Source of the DNA: Ptiloglossa arizonensis
Taxonomy: Eukaryota > Arthropoda > Insecta > Hymenoptera > Colletidae
Assembly: GCF_051014685.1 (NCBI RefSeq)
Contig: NW_027478595.1
Span: 620,001-684,000, forward strand
DNA length: 64,000 bases
Direction: 5' to 3'
Shown: positions 13,783 to 27,955 of the stretch, piece by piece
Position numbering within the stretch: the stretch's first letter is position 1
How the letters are laid out: the number at the start of each line of letters is the position of its first letter
Program-made: the position numbers and the translations under genes
The notes under the pieces: model-generated
Told to the model about the DNA's origin: nothing
The model's input: only the letters and a program-made list of their open reading frames with translations
Database searches by the model: none

Positions 13783-14748
13783 ATAACGTATAACGTATAA
13801 CGTATAACGTGTAACGAAGAACGTATAAAGAATAACGTAAAACGTATATCGTATAACGTACAACTTATAACGTATAACGTACAACGTATAACGTATAACG
13901 TATAACGTATAACGTATAACGTATAACGTATAACGTATAACGTATAACGTATAACGTATAACGTATAACGTATAACGTATAACGTATAACGTATAACGTA
14001 TAACGTATAACGTATAACGTATAAAGTATAACGTATAACGTATAACGTATAACGTATAACGTATAACGTATAACGTAGAACGTACAACGTATAACATATA
14101 ACGTATAATGTATAACGTATAACGTATAACGTATAACGTATAACGTATAACGTATAACGTATAACGTATAACGTATAACGTATAACGTATAAAGTATAAC
14201 GTATAACGTTTAACGTATAACGTATAACGTATAACGTATAACGTATAACGTATAACGTATAACGTATAACGTATAACGTATAACGTATAACGTATAACGT
14301 ATAAAGTATAACGTATAACGTATAACGTATAACGTATAACGTATAACGTATAACGTATAACGTATAACGTATAACGTATAACGTATAACGTATAACGTAT
14401 AACGTATAACGTATAACGTATAACGTATAACGTATAACGTATAACGTATGACGTATAACGTATAACGTATAACGTATAACGTATAACGTATAACCTATGA
14501 CGTATAACGTATAACGTATAACGTATAACGTATAACGTACAACGTATAACGTATAACGTATAACGTATAACGTATAACGTATAACGTATAAAGTCTAACG
14601 TATAACGTATAACGTATAACGTATAACGTATATCGTATAACGTATAACGTATAACGAATAACGTAAAACGTATAACGCATAATGTATAACGTATAACGTA
14701 TAACGTATTACGTATAACCTATGACGTATAACGTATAACGTATAACGT

Positions 14749-14839
14749 ATAACTTGTAACGAAAAACGTATAACGAATAACGTAAAACGTATGAGGCATT
14801 ACATGCTACGTATAAAGTATAACATTCAACGTAAAACGT
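14749..14839 (+). repeat. Hallmark core, class B', short tail
   Basis: Same 66-bp distance to AGAACGT as at 12,649, then directly joined to a partial A module beginning CTAGCGT at 14,931. Confidence 0.88.
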
Positions 14840-14930
14840 ATAACGTATAACGTATAACGTAGAACGTACAACGTATAACATATAACGTATAATGTATAAC
14901 GTATAACGTATAACGTATAACGTATAACGT

Positions 14931-15175
14931 CTAGCGTATAACGTATAACGTATAACGTATAACGTATATCGTATAACGTATAACGTATAACGTATAACGA
15001 ATAACGTAAAACGTATAACGCATAATGTATAACGTATAACGTATAACGTATTACGTATAACCTATGCCGTATAACGTATAACGTATAACGTATATCTTGT
15101 AACGAAAAACGTATAACGAATAACGTAAAACGTATAACGCATAATGTATAACGTATAACGTAGAACGTACAACGT
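14931..15175 (+). repeat. Partial A module with broken core
   Basis: Starts with CTAGCGT and reaches ATATCTT-GTAACGA (15,092), then ATAACGA-ATAACGT-AAAACGT. The expected ATGACGC-ATTACAT is replaced by ATAACGC-ATAATGT and then AGAACGT-ACAACGT. This is a chimera made where two contexts share three heptamers. Confidence 0.8.
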
Positions 15176-15791
15176 ATAACATATAACGTATAATGTATAA
15201 CGTATAACGTATAACGTATAACGTATAACGTATAACGTATAACGTATAACGTATAACGTATAACGTATAACGTATAACGTATAAAGTATAACGTATAACG
15301 TTTAACGTATAACGTATAACGTATAACGTATAACGTATAACGTATAACGTATAACGTATAACGTATAACGTATAACGTATAACGTATAACGTATAACGTA
15401 TAACGTATAACGTATAACGTATAACGTATAACGTATAAAGTATAACGTATAACGTATAACGTATAACGTATAACGTATAACGTATAACGTATAACGTATA
15501 ACGTATGACGTATAACGTATAACGTATAACGTATAACGTATAACGTATAACGTATAACGTATAACGTATAACGTATAACGTATAACGTATAACGTATACC
15601 GTATAACGTATAACGTATAACGTATAACGTCTAGCGTATAACGTATAACGTATAACGTATAACGTATATCGTATAACGTATAACGTATAACGTATAACGA
15701 ATAACGTAAAACGTATAACGCATAATGTATAACGTATAACGTATAACGTATTACGTATAACCTATGCCGTATAACGTATAACGTATAACGT

Positions 15792-15910
15792 ATATCTTGT
15801 AACGAAAAACGTATAACGAATAACGTAAAACGTATGACGCATTACATGCTACGTATAAAGTATAACATTCAACGTATAACCTATGACGTATAACGTATAA
15901 CTTGTAACGT
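15792..15910 (+). repeat. Hallmark core, class A
   Basis: Its flanks to about 16,250 are matched in order at 38,904 and 50,818; distances between those later copies are exact multiples of 7. Confidence 0.92.
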
Positions 15911-17037
15911 ATAACGTATAACGTATAACGTATAACATATAACGTATAACGTATAACGTATAACGTATAACGTATAACGTATAACGTATAACGTATAACG
16001 TATAACGTATAACGTATAACGTATAAAGTATAACGTATAACGTATAACGTATAACGTATAACGTATAACGTATTACGTATAACGTATAACGTATAACGTA
16101 TAACGTATAACGTATAACGTATAACGTATAACGTATAACGTATAACGTATAACGTATAACGTATAACGTATAACGTATAACGTATAACGTATAACGTATA
16201 ACGTATAACGTATAACATATGACGTATAACGTATAACGTGTAACGTATAACATATAACGTATAACCTGTGACGTATAACGTATAACGTATAACGTATAAC
16301 GTATAATGTATAACGTATAACATGTAACGTATAGCGTATAACGTATAACGTATAACGTATAACGTATAACGTATAACGTATAACGTATAACGTATAACGT
16401 ATAACGTATTACGTATAACGTATAACGTATAACGTATAACGTATAACGTATAACGTATAACGTATAACGTATAACGTATAACGTATAACGTATAACGTAT
16501 GACGTACAACGTATAACATATAACGTATAACGTATAACGTATAACGTATAACGTATAACGTATAACGTATAACGTATAACGTATAACGTATAACGTATAA
16601 CGTATAACGTATAACGTATAACGTATAACGTATAACGTATAACGTATAACGTATAACGTATAACGTATAACGTATAACGTATAACGTATAACGTATAACG
16701 TATAACGTCTAACGTATAACGTATAACGTATAACGTATAACGTATAACGTATAACGTATAACGTATAACGTATAACGTATAACGTATAACGTATAACGTA
16801 TAACGTATAACGTATAACGTATAACGTATAACGTATAACGTATAACGTATAACGTATAACGTATAACGTATAACGTATAACGTATAACGTATAACGTATA
16901 ACGTATAACGTATAACGTAACACCTATAACGTATAAAGTATAACGTATAACGTATAACGTATAACGTATAACGTATAACGTATAACGTATAACGTATAAC
17001 GTATATAGTATAACGTATAACGTATAGCGTATAACGT

Positions 17038-17128
17038 ATAACTTGTAACGAAAAATGTATAACGAATAACGTAAAACGTATGAGGCATTACATGCTACGT
17101 ATAAAGTATAACATTCAACGTAAAACGT
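17038..17128 (+). repeat. Hallmark core, class B
   Basis: 1,246 bp after the A core, with the full AGAACGT tail. Confidence 0.92.
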
Positions 17129-18185
17129 ATAACGTATAACGTATAACGTATAACGTGTAACGAAGAACGTATAAAGAATAACGTAAAACGTATATCGTAT
17201 AACGTACAACTTATAACGTATAACGTACAACGTATAACGTATAACGTATAACGTATAACGTATAACGTATAACGTATAACGTATAACGTATAACGTATAA
17301 CGTATAACGTATAACGTATAACGTATAACGTATAACGTATAACGTATAACGTATAACGTATAACGTATAACGTATAACGTATAACGTATAACGTATAAAG
17401 TATAACGTATAACGTATAACGTATAACGTATAACGTATAACGTATAACGTAGAACGTACAACGTATAACATATAACGTATAATGTATAACGTATAACGTA
17501 TAACGTATAACGTATAACGTATAACGTATAACGTATAACGTATAACGTATAACGTATAACGTATAAAGTATAACGTATAACGTTTAACGTATAACGTATA
17601 ACGTATAACGTATAACGTATAACGTATAACGTATAACGTATAACGTATAACGTATAACGTATAACGTATAACGTATAACGTATAACGTATAACGTATAAC
17701 GTATAACGTATAACGTATAACGTATAACGTATAACGTATAACGTATGACGTATAACGTATAACGTATAACGTATAACGTATAACGTATAACCTATGACGT
17801 ATAACGTATAACGTATAACGTATAACGTATAACGTATAACGTATAACGTATAACGTATAACGTATAACGTATAACGTATAACGTATGACGTATAACGTAT
17901 AACGTATAACGTATAACGTATAACGTATAACCTATGACGTATAACGTATAACGTATAACGTATAACGTATAACGTACAACGTATAACGTATAACGTATAA
18001 CGTATAACGTATAACGTATAACGTATAAAGTCTAACGTATAACGTATAACGTATAACGTATAACGTATATCGTATAACGTATAACGTATAACGAATAACG
18101 TAAAACGTATAACGCATAATGTATAACGTATAACGTATAACGTATTACGTATAACCTATGACGTATAACGTATAACGTATAACGT

Positions 18186-18276
18186 ATAACTTGTAACGAA
18201 AAACGTATAACGAATAACGTAAAACGTATGAGGCATTACATGCTACGTATAAAGTATAACATTCAACGTAAAACGT
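18186..18276 (+). repeat. Hallmark core, class B', short tail
   Basis: 66 bp from GAGGC to AGAACGT; third of four short-tail copies. Confidence 0.9.
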
Positions 18277-18738
18277 ATAACGTATAACGTATAACGTAGA
18301 ACGTACAACGTATAACATATAACGTATAATGTATAACGTATAACGTATAACGTATAACGTATAACGTATAACGTATAACGTATAACGTATAACGTATAAC
18401 GTATAACGTATAAAGTATAACGTATAACGTTTAACGTATAACGTATAACGTATAACGTATAACGTATAACGTATAACGTATAACGTATAACGTATAACGT
18501 ATAACGTATAACGTATAACGTATAACGTATAACGTATAACGTATAACGTATAACGTATAACGTATAACGTATAACGTATAACGTATAACGTATAACGTAT
18601 AACGTATATCGTATAACGTATAACGTATAACGTATAACGTATAACGTATAACGTATAACGTATAACGTATAACGTATAACGTATAACGTATAACGTATAA
18701 CGTATAACGTATAACGTATAACGTATAACGTATAACGT

Positions 18739-18766
18739 GTAACGTATAACGTGTAACGTGTAACGT
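18739..18766 (+). repeat. Triple-GTAACGT marker
   Basis: Fourth and last copy seen. None occurs in the A-C-C-D-D-B-B' cycles. Confidence 0.88.
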
Positions 18767-19149
18767 ATAACGTATAACGTATAACGTATAACGTATAACG
18801 TATAACGTATAACGTATAACGTATAACGTATAACGTATAACGTATAACGTATAACGTATAACGTATAACGTATAACGTATAACGTATAACGTATAACGTA
18901 TAACGTATAACGTATAACGTATAACGTATAACGTATAACGTATAACGTATAACGTATAACGTATAACGTATAACGTATAACGTATAACGTATAACGTATA
19001 ACGTATAACGTATAACGTATAACGTATAACGTATAACGTATAACGTATAACGTATAACGTATAACGTAACGTATAACGTATAACGTATAACGTATAACGT
19101 ATAACGTATAACGTATAACGTATAACGTATAACGTATAACGTATAACGT
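18767..19149 (+). repeat. Canonical run of 54 monomers plus one 5-bp unit
   Basis: Between the triple tag and AACACCT. Apart from the short unit at 19,068 it reads as unbroken ATAACGT. Confidence 0.85.
19068..19072 (+). other. 5-bp monomer, second register break
   Basis: AACGT stands between heptamers beginning at 19,061 and 19,073, a loss of AT. Every landmark from 19,313 to 63,056 is shifted by exactly -2 relative to those at 2,949-18,230, so this single event accounts for the change. Confidence 0.95.
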
Positions 19150-19268
19150 AACACCTATAACGTATAAAGTATAACGTATAACGTATAACGTATAACGTAT
19201 AACGTATAACGTATAACGTATAACGTATAACGTATATAGTATAACGTATAACGTATAGCGTATAACGT

Positions 19269-19359
19269 ATAACTTGTAACGAAAAATGTATAACGAATAA
19301 CGTAAAACGTATGAGGCATTACATGCTACGTATAAAGTATAACATTCAACGTAAAACGT
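19269..19359 (+). repeat. Hallmark core, class B
   Basis: First core after the second register break; full tail. Confidence 0.92.
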
Positions 19360-20332
19360 ATAACGTATAACGTATAACGTATAACGTGTAACGAAGAACG
19401 TATAAAGAATAACGTAAAACGTATATCGTATAACGTACAACTTATAACGTATAACGTACAACGTATAACGTATAACGTATAACGTATAACGTATAACGTA
19501 TAACGTATAACGTATAACGTATAACGTATAACGTATAACGTATAACGTATAACGTATAACGTATAACGTATAACGTATAACGTATAACGTATAACGTATA
19601 AAGTATAACGTATAACGTATAACGTATAACGTATAACGTATAACGTATAACGTAGAACGTACAACGTATAACATATAACGTATAATGTATAACGTATAAC
19701 GTATAACGTATAACGTATAACGTATAACGTATAACGTATAACGTATAACGTATAACGTATAACGTATAAAGTATAACGTATAACGTTTAACGTATAACGT
19801 ATAACGTATAACGTATAACGTATAACGTATAACGTATAACGTATAACGTATAACGTATAACGTATAACGTATAACGTATAACGTATAAAGTATAACGTAT
19901 AACGTATAACGTATAACGTATAACGTATAACGTATAACGTATAACGTATAACGTATAACGTATAACGTATAACGTATAACGTATAACGTATAACGTATAA
20001 CGTATAACGTATAACGTATAACGTATAACGTATGACGTATAACGTATAACGTATAACGTATAACGTATAACGTATAACCTATGACGTATAACGTATAACG
20101 TATAACGTATAACGTATAACGTACAACGTATAACGTATAACGTATAACGTATAACGTATAACGTATAACGTATAAAGTCTAACGTATAACGTATAACGTA
20201 TAACGTATAACGTATATCGTATAACGTATAACGTATAACGAATAACGTAAAACGTATAACGCATAATGTATAACGTATAACGTATAACGTATTACGTATA
20301 ACCTATGACGTATAACGTATAACGTATAACGT

Positions 20333-20423
20333 ATAACTTGTAACGAAAAACGTATAACGAATAACGTAAAACGTATGAGGCATTACATGCTACGTATAAA
20401 GTATAACATTCAACGTAAAACGT
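20333..20423 (+). repeat. Hallmark core, class B', short tail
   Basis: Last of the four short-tail copies; its mark is 742 bp before the next A mark. Confidence 0.9.
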
Positions 20424-21074
20424 ATAACGTATAACGTATAACGTAGAACGTACAACGTATAACATATAACGTATAATGTATAACGTATAACGTATAACGT
20501 ATAACGTATAACGTATAACGTATAACGTATAACGTATAACGTATAACGTATAACGTATAACGTATAAAGTATAACGTATAACGTTTAACGTATAACGTAT
20601 AACGTATAACGTATAACGTATAACGTATAACGTATAACGTATAACGTATAACGTATAACGTATAACGTATAACGTATAACGTATAACGTATAACGTATAA
20701 CGTATAACGTATAACGTATAACGTATAACGTATAACGTATAACGTATAACGTATAACGTATAACGTATAACGTATAACGTATAACGTATGACGTATAACG
20801 TATAACGTATAACGTATAACGTATAACGTATAACGTATAACGTATAACGTATAACGTATAACGTATAACGTATAACGTATACCGTATAACGTATAACGTA
20901 TAACGTATAACGTCTAGCGTATAACGTATAACGTATAACGTATAACGTATATCGTATAACGTATAACGTATAACGTATAACGAATAACGTAAAACGTATA
21001 ACGCATAATGTATAACGTATAACGTATAACGTATTACGTATAACCTATGCCGTATAACGTATAACGTATAACGT

Positions 21075-21193
21075 ATATCTTGTAACGAAAAACGTATAAC
21101 GAATAACGTAAAACGTATGACGCATTACATGCTACGTATAAAGTATAACATTCAACGTATAACCTATGACGTATAACGTATAACTTGTAACGT
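21075..21193 (+). repeat. Hallmark core, class A
   Basis: 17,829 bp (2,547 monomers) before the A core of cycle 2, with the same flanking order on both sides. Confidence 0.92.
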
Positions 21194-22355
21194 ATAACGT
21201 ATAACGTATAACGTATAACATATAACGTATAACGTATAACGTATAACGTATAACGTATAACGTATAACGTATAACGTATAACGTATAACGTATAACGTAT
21301 AACGTATAAAGTATAACGTATAACGTATAACGTATAACGTATAACGTATAACGTATTACGTATAACGTATAACGTATAACGTATAACGTATAACGTATAA
21401 CGTATAACGTATAACGTATAACGTATAACGTATAACGTATAACGTATAACGTATAACGTATAACGTATAACGTATAACGTATAACGTATAACGTATAACA
21501 TATGACGTATAACGTATAACGTGTAACGTATAACATATAACGTATAACCTGTGACGTATAACGTATAACGTATAACGTATAACGTATAATGTATAACGTA
21601 TAACATGTAACGTATAGCGTATAACGTATAACGTATAACGTATAACGTATAACGTATAACGTATAACGTATAACGTATAACGTATAACGTATTACGTATA
21701 ACGTATAACGTATAACGTATAACGTATAACGTATAACGTATAACGTATAACGTATAACGTATAACGTATAACGTATAACGTATGACGTACAACGTATAAC
21801 ATATAACGTATAACGTATAACGTATAACGTATAACGTATAACGTATAACGTATAACGTATAACGTATAACGTATAACGTATAACGTATAACGTATAACGT
21901 ATAACGTATAACGTATAACGTATAACGTATAACGTATAACGTATAACGTATAACGTATAACGTATAACGTATAACGTATAACGTATAACGTCTAACGTAT
22001 AACGTATAACGTATAACGTATAACGTATAACGTATAACGTATAACGTATAACGTATAACGTATAACGTATAACGTATAACGTATAACGTATAACGTATAA
22101 CGTATAACGTATAACGTATAACGTATAACGTATAACGTATAACGTATAACGTATAACGTATAACGTATAACGTATAACGTATAACGTATAACGTATAACG
22201 TATAACGTATAACGTATAACGTATAACGTAACACCTATAACGTATAAAGTATAACGTATAACGTATAACGTATAACGTATAACGTATAACGTATAACGTA
22301 TAACGTATAACGTATAACGTATATAGTATAACGTATAACGTATAGCGTATAACGT

Positions 22356-22446
22356 ATAACTTGTAACGAAAAATGTATAACGAATAACGTAAAACGTATG
22401 AGGCATTACATGCTACGTATAAAGTATAACATTCAACGTAAAACGT
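22356..22446 (+). repeat. Hallmark core, class B
   Basis: 1,281 bp after A and 1,232 bp before B'. The same B-to-B' distance recurs at 58,464-59,696. Confidence 0.93.
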
Positions 22447-23587
22447 ATAACGTATAACGTATAACGTATAACGTGTAACGAAGAACGTATAAAGAATAAC
22501 GTAAAACGTATATCGTATAACGTACAACTTATAACGTATAACGTACAACGTATAACGTATAACGTATAACGTATAACGTATAACGTATAACGTATAACGT
22601 ATAACGTATAACGTATAACGTATAACGTATAACGTATAACGTATAACGTATAACGTATAACGTATAACGTATAACGTATAACGTATAACGTATAACGTAT
22701 AAAGTATAACGTATAACGTATAACGTATAACGTATAACGTATAACGTATAACGTAGAACGTACAACGTATAACATATAACGTATAATGTATAACGTATAA
22801 CGTATAACGTATAACGTATAACGTATAACGTATAACGTATAACGTATAACGTATAACGTATAACGTATAAAGTATAACGTATAACGTTTAACGTATAACG
22901 TATAACGTATAACGTATAACGTATAACGTATAACGTATAACGTATAACGTATAACGTATAACGTATAACGTATAACGTATAACGTATAACGTATAACGTA
23001 TAACGTATAACGTATAACGTATAACGTATAACGTATAACGTATAACGTATAACGTATAACGTATGACGTATAACGTATAACGTATAACGTATAACGTATA
23101 ACGTATAACCTATGACGTATAACGTATAACGTATAACGTATAACGTATAACGTATAACGTATAATGTATAACGTATAACATGTAACGTATAACGTATAAC
23201 GTATAACGTATAACGTATAACGTATAACGTATAACGTATATCGTATAACGTATAACGTATAACGTATAACGTATAACGTATAACGTATAACGTATAACGT
23301 ATAACGTATAACATATAACGTATAACGTATAACGTATAACGTATAACGTATAACGTATAACGTATAACGTATAACGTATAACGTATAACGTATAACGTAT
23401 AACGTATAACGTATAACGTATAACGTATAAAGTCTAACGTATAACGTATAACGTATAACGTATAACGTATATCGTATAACGTATAACGTATAACGAATAA
23501 CGTAAAACGTATAACGCATAATGTATAACGTATAACGTATAACGTATTACGTATAACCTATGACGTATAACGTATAACGTATAACGT

Positions 23588-23678
23588 ATAACTTGTAACG
23601 AAAAACGTATAACGAATAACGTAAAACGTATGAGGCATTACATGCTACGTATAAAGTATAACATTCAACGTAAAACGT
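23588..23678 (+). repeat. Hallmark core, class B', full tail
   Basis: AGAACGT-ACAACGT (start 23,980) follows the usual GTAACGA-AGAACGT-ATAAAGA tail, 346 bp after GAGGC. Used as the full-length reference for the short-tail copies. Confidence 0.92.
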
Positions 23679-24518
23679 ATAACGTATAACGTATAACGTA
23701 TAACGTGTAACGAAGAACGTATAAAGAATAACGTATAACGTATATCGTATAACGTACAACTTATAACGTATAACGTACAACGTATAACGTATAACGTATA
23801 ACGTATAACGTATAACGTATAACGTATAACGTATAACGTATAACGTATAACGTATAACGTATAACGTATAACGTATAACGTATAACGTATAACGTATAAC
23901 GTATAACGTATAACGTATAACGTATAAAGTATAACGTATAACGTATAACGTATAACGTATAACGTATAACGTATAACGTAGAACGTACAACGTATAACAT
24001 ATAACGTATAATGTATAACGTATAACGTATAACGTATAACGTATAACGTATAACGTATAACGTATAACGTATAACGTATAACGTATAACGTATAACGTAT
24101 AACGTATAAAGTATAACGTATAACGTTTAACGTATAACGTATAACGTATAACGTATAACGTATAACGTATAACGTATAACGTATAACGTATAACGTATAA
24201 CGTATAACGTATAACGTATAACGTATAACGTATAACGTATAACGTATAACGTATAACGTATAACGTATAACGTATAACGTATAACGTATAACGTATAACG
24301 TATAACGTATAACGTATAACGTATACCGTATAACGTATAACGTATAACGTATAACGTCTAGCGTATAACGTATAACGTATAACGTATAACGTATATCGTA
24401 TAACGTATAACGTATAACGTATAACGAATAACGTAAAACGTATAACGCATAATGTATAACGTATAACGTATAACGTATTACGTATAACCTATGCCGTATA
24501 ACGTATAACGTATAACGT

Positions 24519-24637
24519 ATATCTTGTAACGAAAAACGTATAACGAATAACGTAAAACGTATGACGCATTACATGCTACGTATAAAGTATAACATTCAAC
24601 GTATAACCTATGACGTATAACGTATAACTTGTAACGT
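24519..24637 (+). repeat. Hallmark core, class A
   Basis: Opens cycle 1; exactly 14,385 bp before the A core of cycle 2. Confidence 0.93.
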
Positions 24638-25841
24638 ATAACGTATAACGTATAACGTATAACATATAACGTATAACGTATAACGTATAACGTATAACGT
24701 ATAACGTATAACGTATAACGTATAACGTATAACGTATAACGTATAACGTATAAAGTATAACGTATAACGTATAACGTATAACGTATAACGTATAACGTAT
24801 TACGTATAACGTATAACGTATAACGTATAACGTATAACGTATAACGTATAACGTATAACGTATAACGTATAACGTATAACGTATAACTTATAACGTATAA
24901 CGTATAACGTATAACGTATAACGTATAACGTATAACGTATAACATATGACGTATAACGTATAACGTGTAACGTATAACATATAACGTATAACCTGTGACG
25001 TATAACGTATAACGTATAACGTATAACGTATAATGCATAACGTATAACATGTAACGTATAGCGTATAACGTATAACGTATAACGTATAACGTATAACGTA
25101 TAACGTATAACGTATAACGTATAACGTATAACGTATTACGTATAACGTATAACGTATAACGTATAACGTATAACGTATAACGTATAACGTATAACGTATA
25201 ACGTATAACGTATAACGTATAACGTATAACGTATAACGTATAACGTATAACGTATAACGTATAACGTATAACGTATAACGTATAACGTATAACGTATAAC
25301 GTATAACGTATAACGTCTAACGTATAACGTATAACGTATAACGTATAACGTATAACGTATAACGTATAACGTATAACGTATAACGTATAACGTATAACGT
25401 ATAACGTATAGCGTATAACGTATAACGTATAACGTATATCGTATAACGTATAACGTATAACGTATAACGCATAACGTATAACGCATAACGTATAACCTAT
25501 GACCTATAACGTATAACGTATAACGTATAACGTATAACGTATAACGTATAACGTATAACGTATAACCTATGACGTATAACGTATAACGTATAACGTATAA
25601 CATGTAATGTATAACGTATAACGTATAATGTATAGCGTATAACGTATAACGTATAACGTATAACGTACAACGTATAACGTATCACGTATAACGTATTACG
25701 AATAACGTATAACGTATAACGTATAACGTAACACCTATAACGTATAAAGTATAACGTATAACGTATAACGTATAACGTATAACGTATAACGTATAACGTA
25801 TAACGTATATCGTATAACGCATAACGTATAACGTATAACGT

Positions 25842-25995
25842 ATAACTTGTAACGAAAAACGTATAACGAATAACGTAAAACGTATGACGCATTACATGCT
25901 ACGTATAAAGTATAACATTCAACGTAAAACGTATAACGTACAACGTATAACGTATAACGTGTAACGAAGAACGTATAACGCATAACATGTAATGT
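25842..25995 (+). repeat. Hallmark core, class C
   Basis: 1,323 bp after A. Tail runs AGAACGT, ATAACGC, ATAACAT, GTAATGT. Confidence 0.93.
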
Positions 25996-26056
25996 ATAAC
26001 GTATAACGTATAACGTATAACGTATAACGTATAACGTATAACGTATAACGTATAAC

Positions 26057-27594
26057 CTATGACGTATAACGTATAACGTATAACGTATAACATGTAATGT
26101 ATAACGTATAACGTATAATGTATAGCGTATAACGTATCACGTATAACGTATTACGAATAACGTATAACGTATAAAGTATAACGTAACAACTATAACGTAT
26201 AACGTATAACGTATAACGTATAACGTATAACGTATAACGTATAACGTATAACGTATAACGTATAACGTATAATGTATAACGTATAACGTATAACGTATAA
26301 CGTATAACGTATAACGTATAACGTATAAAGTATAACGTATAACGTATAACGTATAACGTATAACGTATAACGTATAACCTATGACGTATAACGTATAACG
26401 TATAACGTATAACATGTAATGTATAACGTATAACGTATAATGTATAGCGTATAACGTATAAGGTATAACGTATAACGTACAACGTATAACGTATCACGTA
26501 TAACGTATTACGAATAACGTATAACGTATAACGTATAACGTAACACCTATAACGTATAAAGTATAACGTATAACGTATAACGTATAACGTATAACGTATA
26601 ACGTATATCGTATAACGTATAACGTATAACGTATAACGTATAACGTATAACGTATAACGTATAACGTCTAACGTATAACGTATAACATATAACGTATAAC
26701 GTATAACGTATAACGTATAACGTATAACGTATAACGTATAACGTATAACGTATAGCGTATAACGTATAACGTATAACGTATATCGTATAACGTATAACGT
26801 ATAACGTATAACGCATAACGTATAACGCATAACGTATAACCTATGACCTATAACGTATAACGTATAACGTATAACGTATAACGTATAACGTATAACGTAT
26901 AACGTATAACCTATGACGTATAACGTATAACGTATAACGTATAACATGTAATGTATAACGTATAACGTATAATGTATAGCGTATAACGTATAACGTATAA
27001 CGTATAACGTACAACGTATAACGTATCACGTATAACGTATTACGAATAACGTATAACGTATAACGTATAACGTAACACCTATAACGTATAAAGTATAACG
27101 TATAACGTATAACGTATAACGTATAACGTATAACGTATATCGTATAACGCATAACGTATAACGTATAACGTATAACTTGTAACGAAAAACGTATAACGAA
27201 TAACGTAAAACGTATGACGCATTACATGCTACGTATAAAGTATAACATTCAACGTAAAACGTATAACGTACAACGTATAACGTATAACGTGTAACGAAGA
27301 ACGTATAACGCATAACATGTAATGTATAACGTATAACGTATAACGTATAACGTATAACGTATAACGTATAACGTATAACCTATGACGTATAACGTATAAC
27401 GTATAACGTATAACATGTAATGTATAACGTATAACGTATAATGTATAGCGTATAACGTATCACGTATAACGTATTACGAATAACGTATAACGTATAAAGT
27501 ATAACGTAACAACTATAACGTATAACGTATAACGTATAACGTATAACGTATAACGTATAACGTATAACGTATAACGTATAACGTATAACGTATA
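26057..27594 (+). repeat. Long-range duplicate, copy in cycle 1
   Basis: Every variant heptamer I compared here has a partner exactly 26,285 bp (3,755 monomers) downstream, at 52,342-53,879. Examples are ATAAGGT (26,461 and 52,746), AATG at 26,271 and 52,556, and AAAG at 26,327 and 52,612. Register and spacing are lost by seven bases near 27,684. Confidence 0.85.
27172..27325 (+). repeat. Hallmark core, class C
   Basis: 1,330 bp after the first C core; inside the long-range duplicate. Confidence 0.93.
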
Positions 27595-27801
27595 ATGTAT
27601 AACGTATAACGTATAACGTATAACGTATAACGTATAACGTATAACGTATAACGTATAACGTATAACGTATAACGTATAACGTATGACGTATAACATATAA
27701 CGTATAACGTATAACGTATAACGTATAACGTATAACGTATAACGTATAAAGTATAACGTATAACGTATAACGTATAACGTATAACGTATAATGTATAACG
27801 T

Positions 27802-27955
27802 ATAACATGTAGCGTATAGCGTATAACGTATAACGTATAACGTATAACGTATAACGTATAACGTATAACGTATAACGTATATCGTATAACGTATAACGTA
27901 TAACGTATAACATGTAACGTACAACGTATAACGTATACCGTATAACGTATAACTA
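27802..27955 (+). repeat. E block, 154 bp
   Basis: ATAACAT-GTAGCGT-ATAGCGT, canonical run, ATATCGT, then ATAACAT-GTAACGT-ACAACGT, ATACCGT and ATAACTA. It lies between the last C core and the first D core. Confidence 0.88.

Larger units (their letters stand above)
5719..15630 (+). repeat. B/B' module train
   Basis: Nine hallmark cores, all GAGGC, in the order B, B, B, B, B', B', B', B, B', spaced 518-2,016 bp. B modules carry ATATAGT and ATAGCGT before the core. B' modules carry the ATAAAGT-CTAACGT pair about 200 bp before it. The 5,763-8,420 stretch contains a 1,680-bp duplication; 11,165-12,186 is a 511-bp tandem duplication with no core. A partial A module lies at 14,931-15,175. Confidence 0.85.
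15631..20913 (+). repeat. A-led group 1: A, B, B', B, B'
   Basis: Begins at CTAGCGT and runs 5,283 bp to the next one; the length is 2 bp short of a multiple of 7 because of the 5-bp monomer at 19,068. B and B' alternate, and both B' cores are the short-tail form. No C or D module is present. Confidence 0.85.
20914..24357 (+). repeat. A-led group 2: A, B, B'
   Basis: 3,444 bp (492 monomers) between CTAGCGT heptamers. The three-module order equals the closing B, B' and opening A of the later large cycles, without C and D. Confidence 0.88.

Noticed and set aside
22356..22446. CENP-B box in the hallmark core
   Set aside because: The required CGGG part is absent on both strands, and no TTCG-to-CGGG spacing is present. 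Other centromere proteins cannot be judged from sequence.
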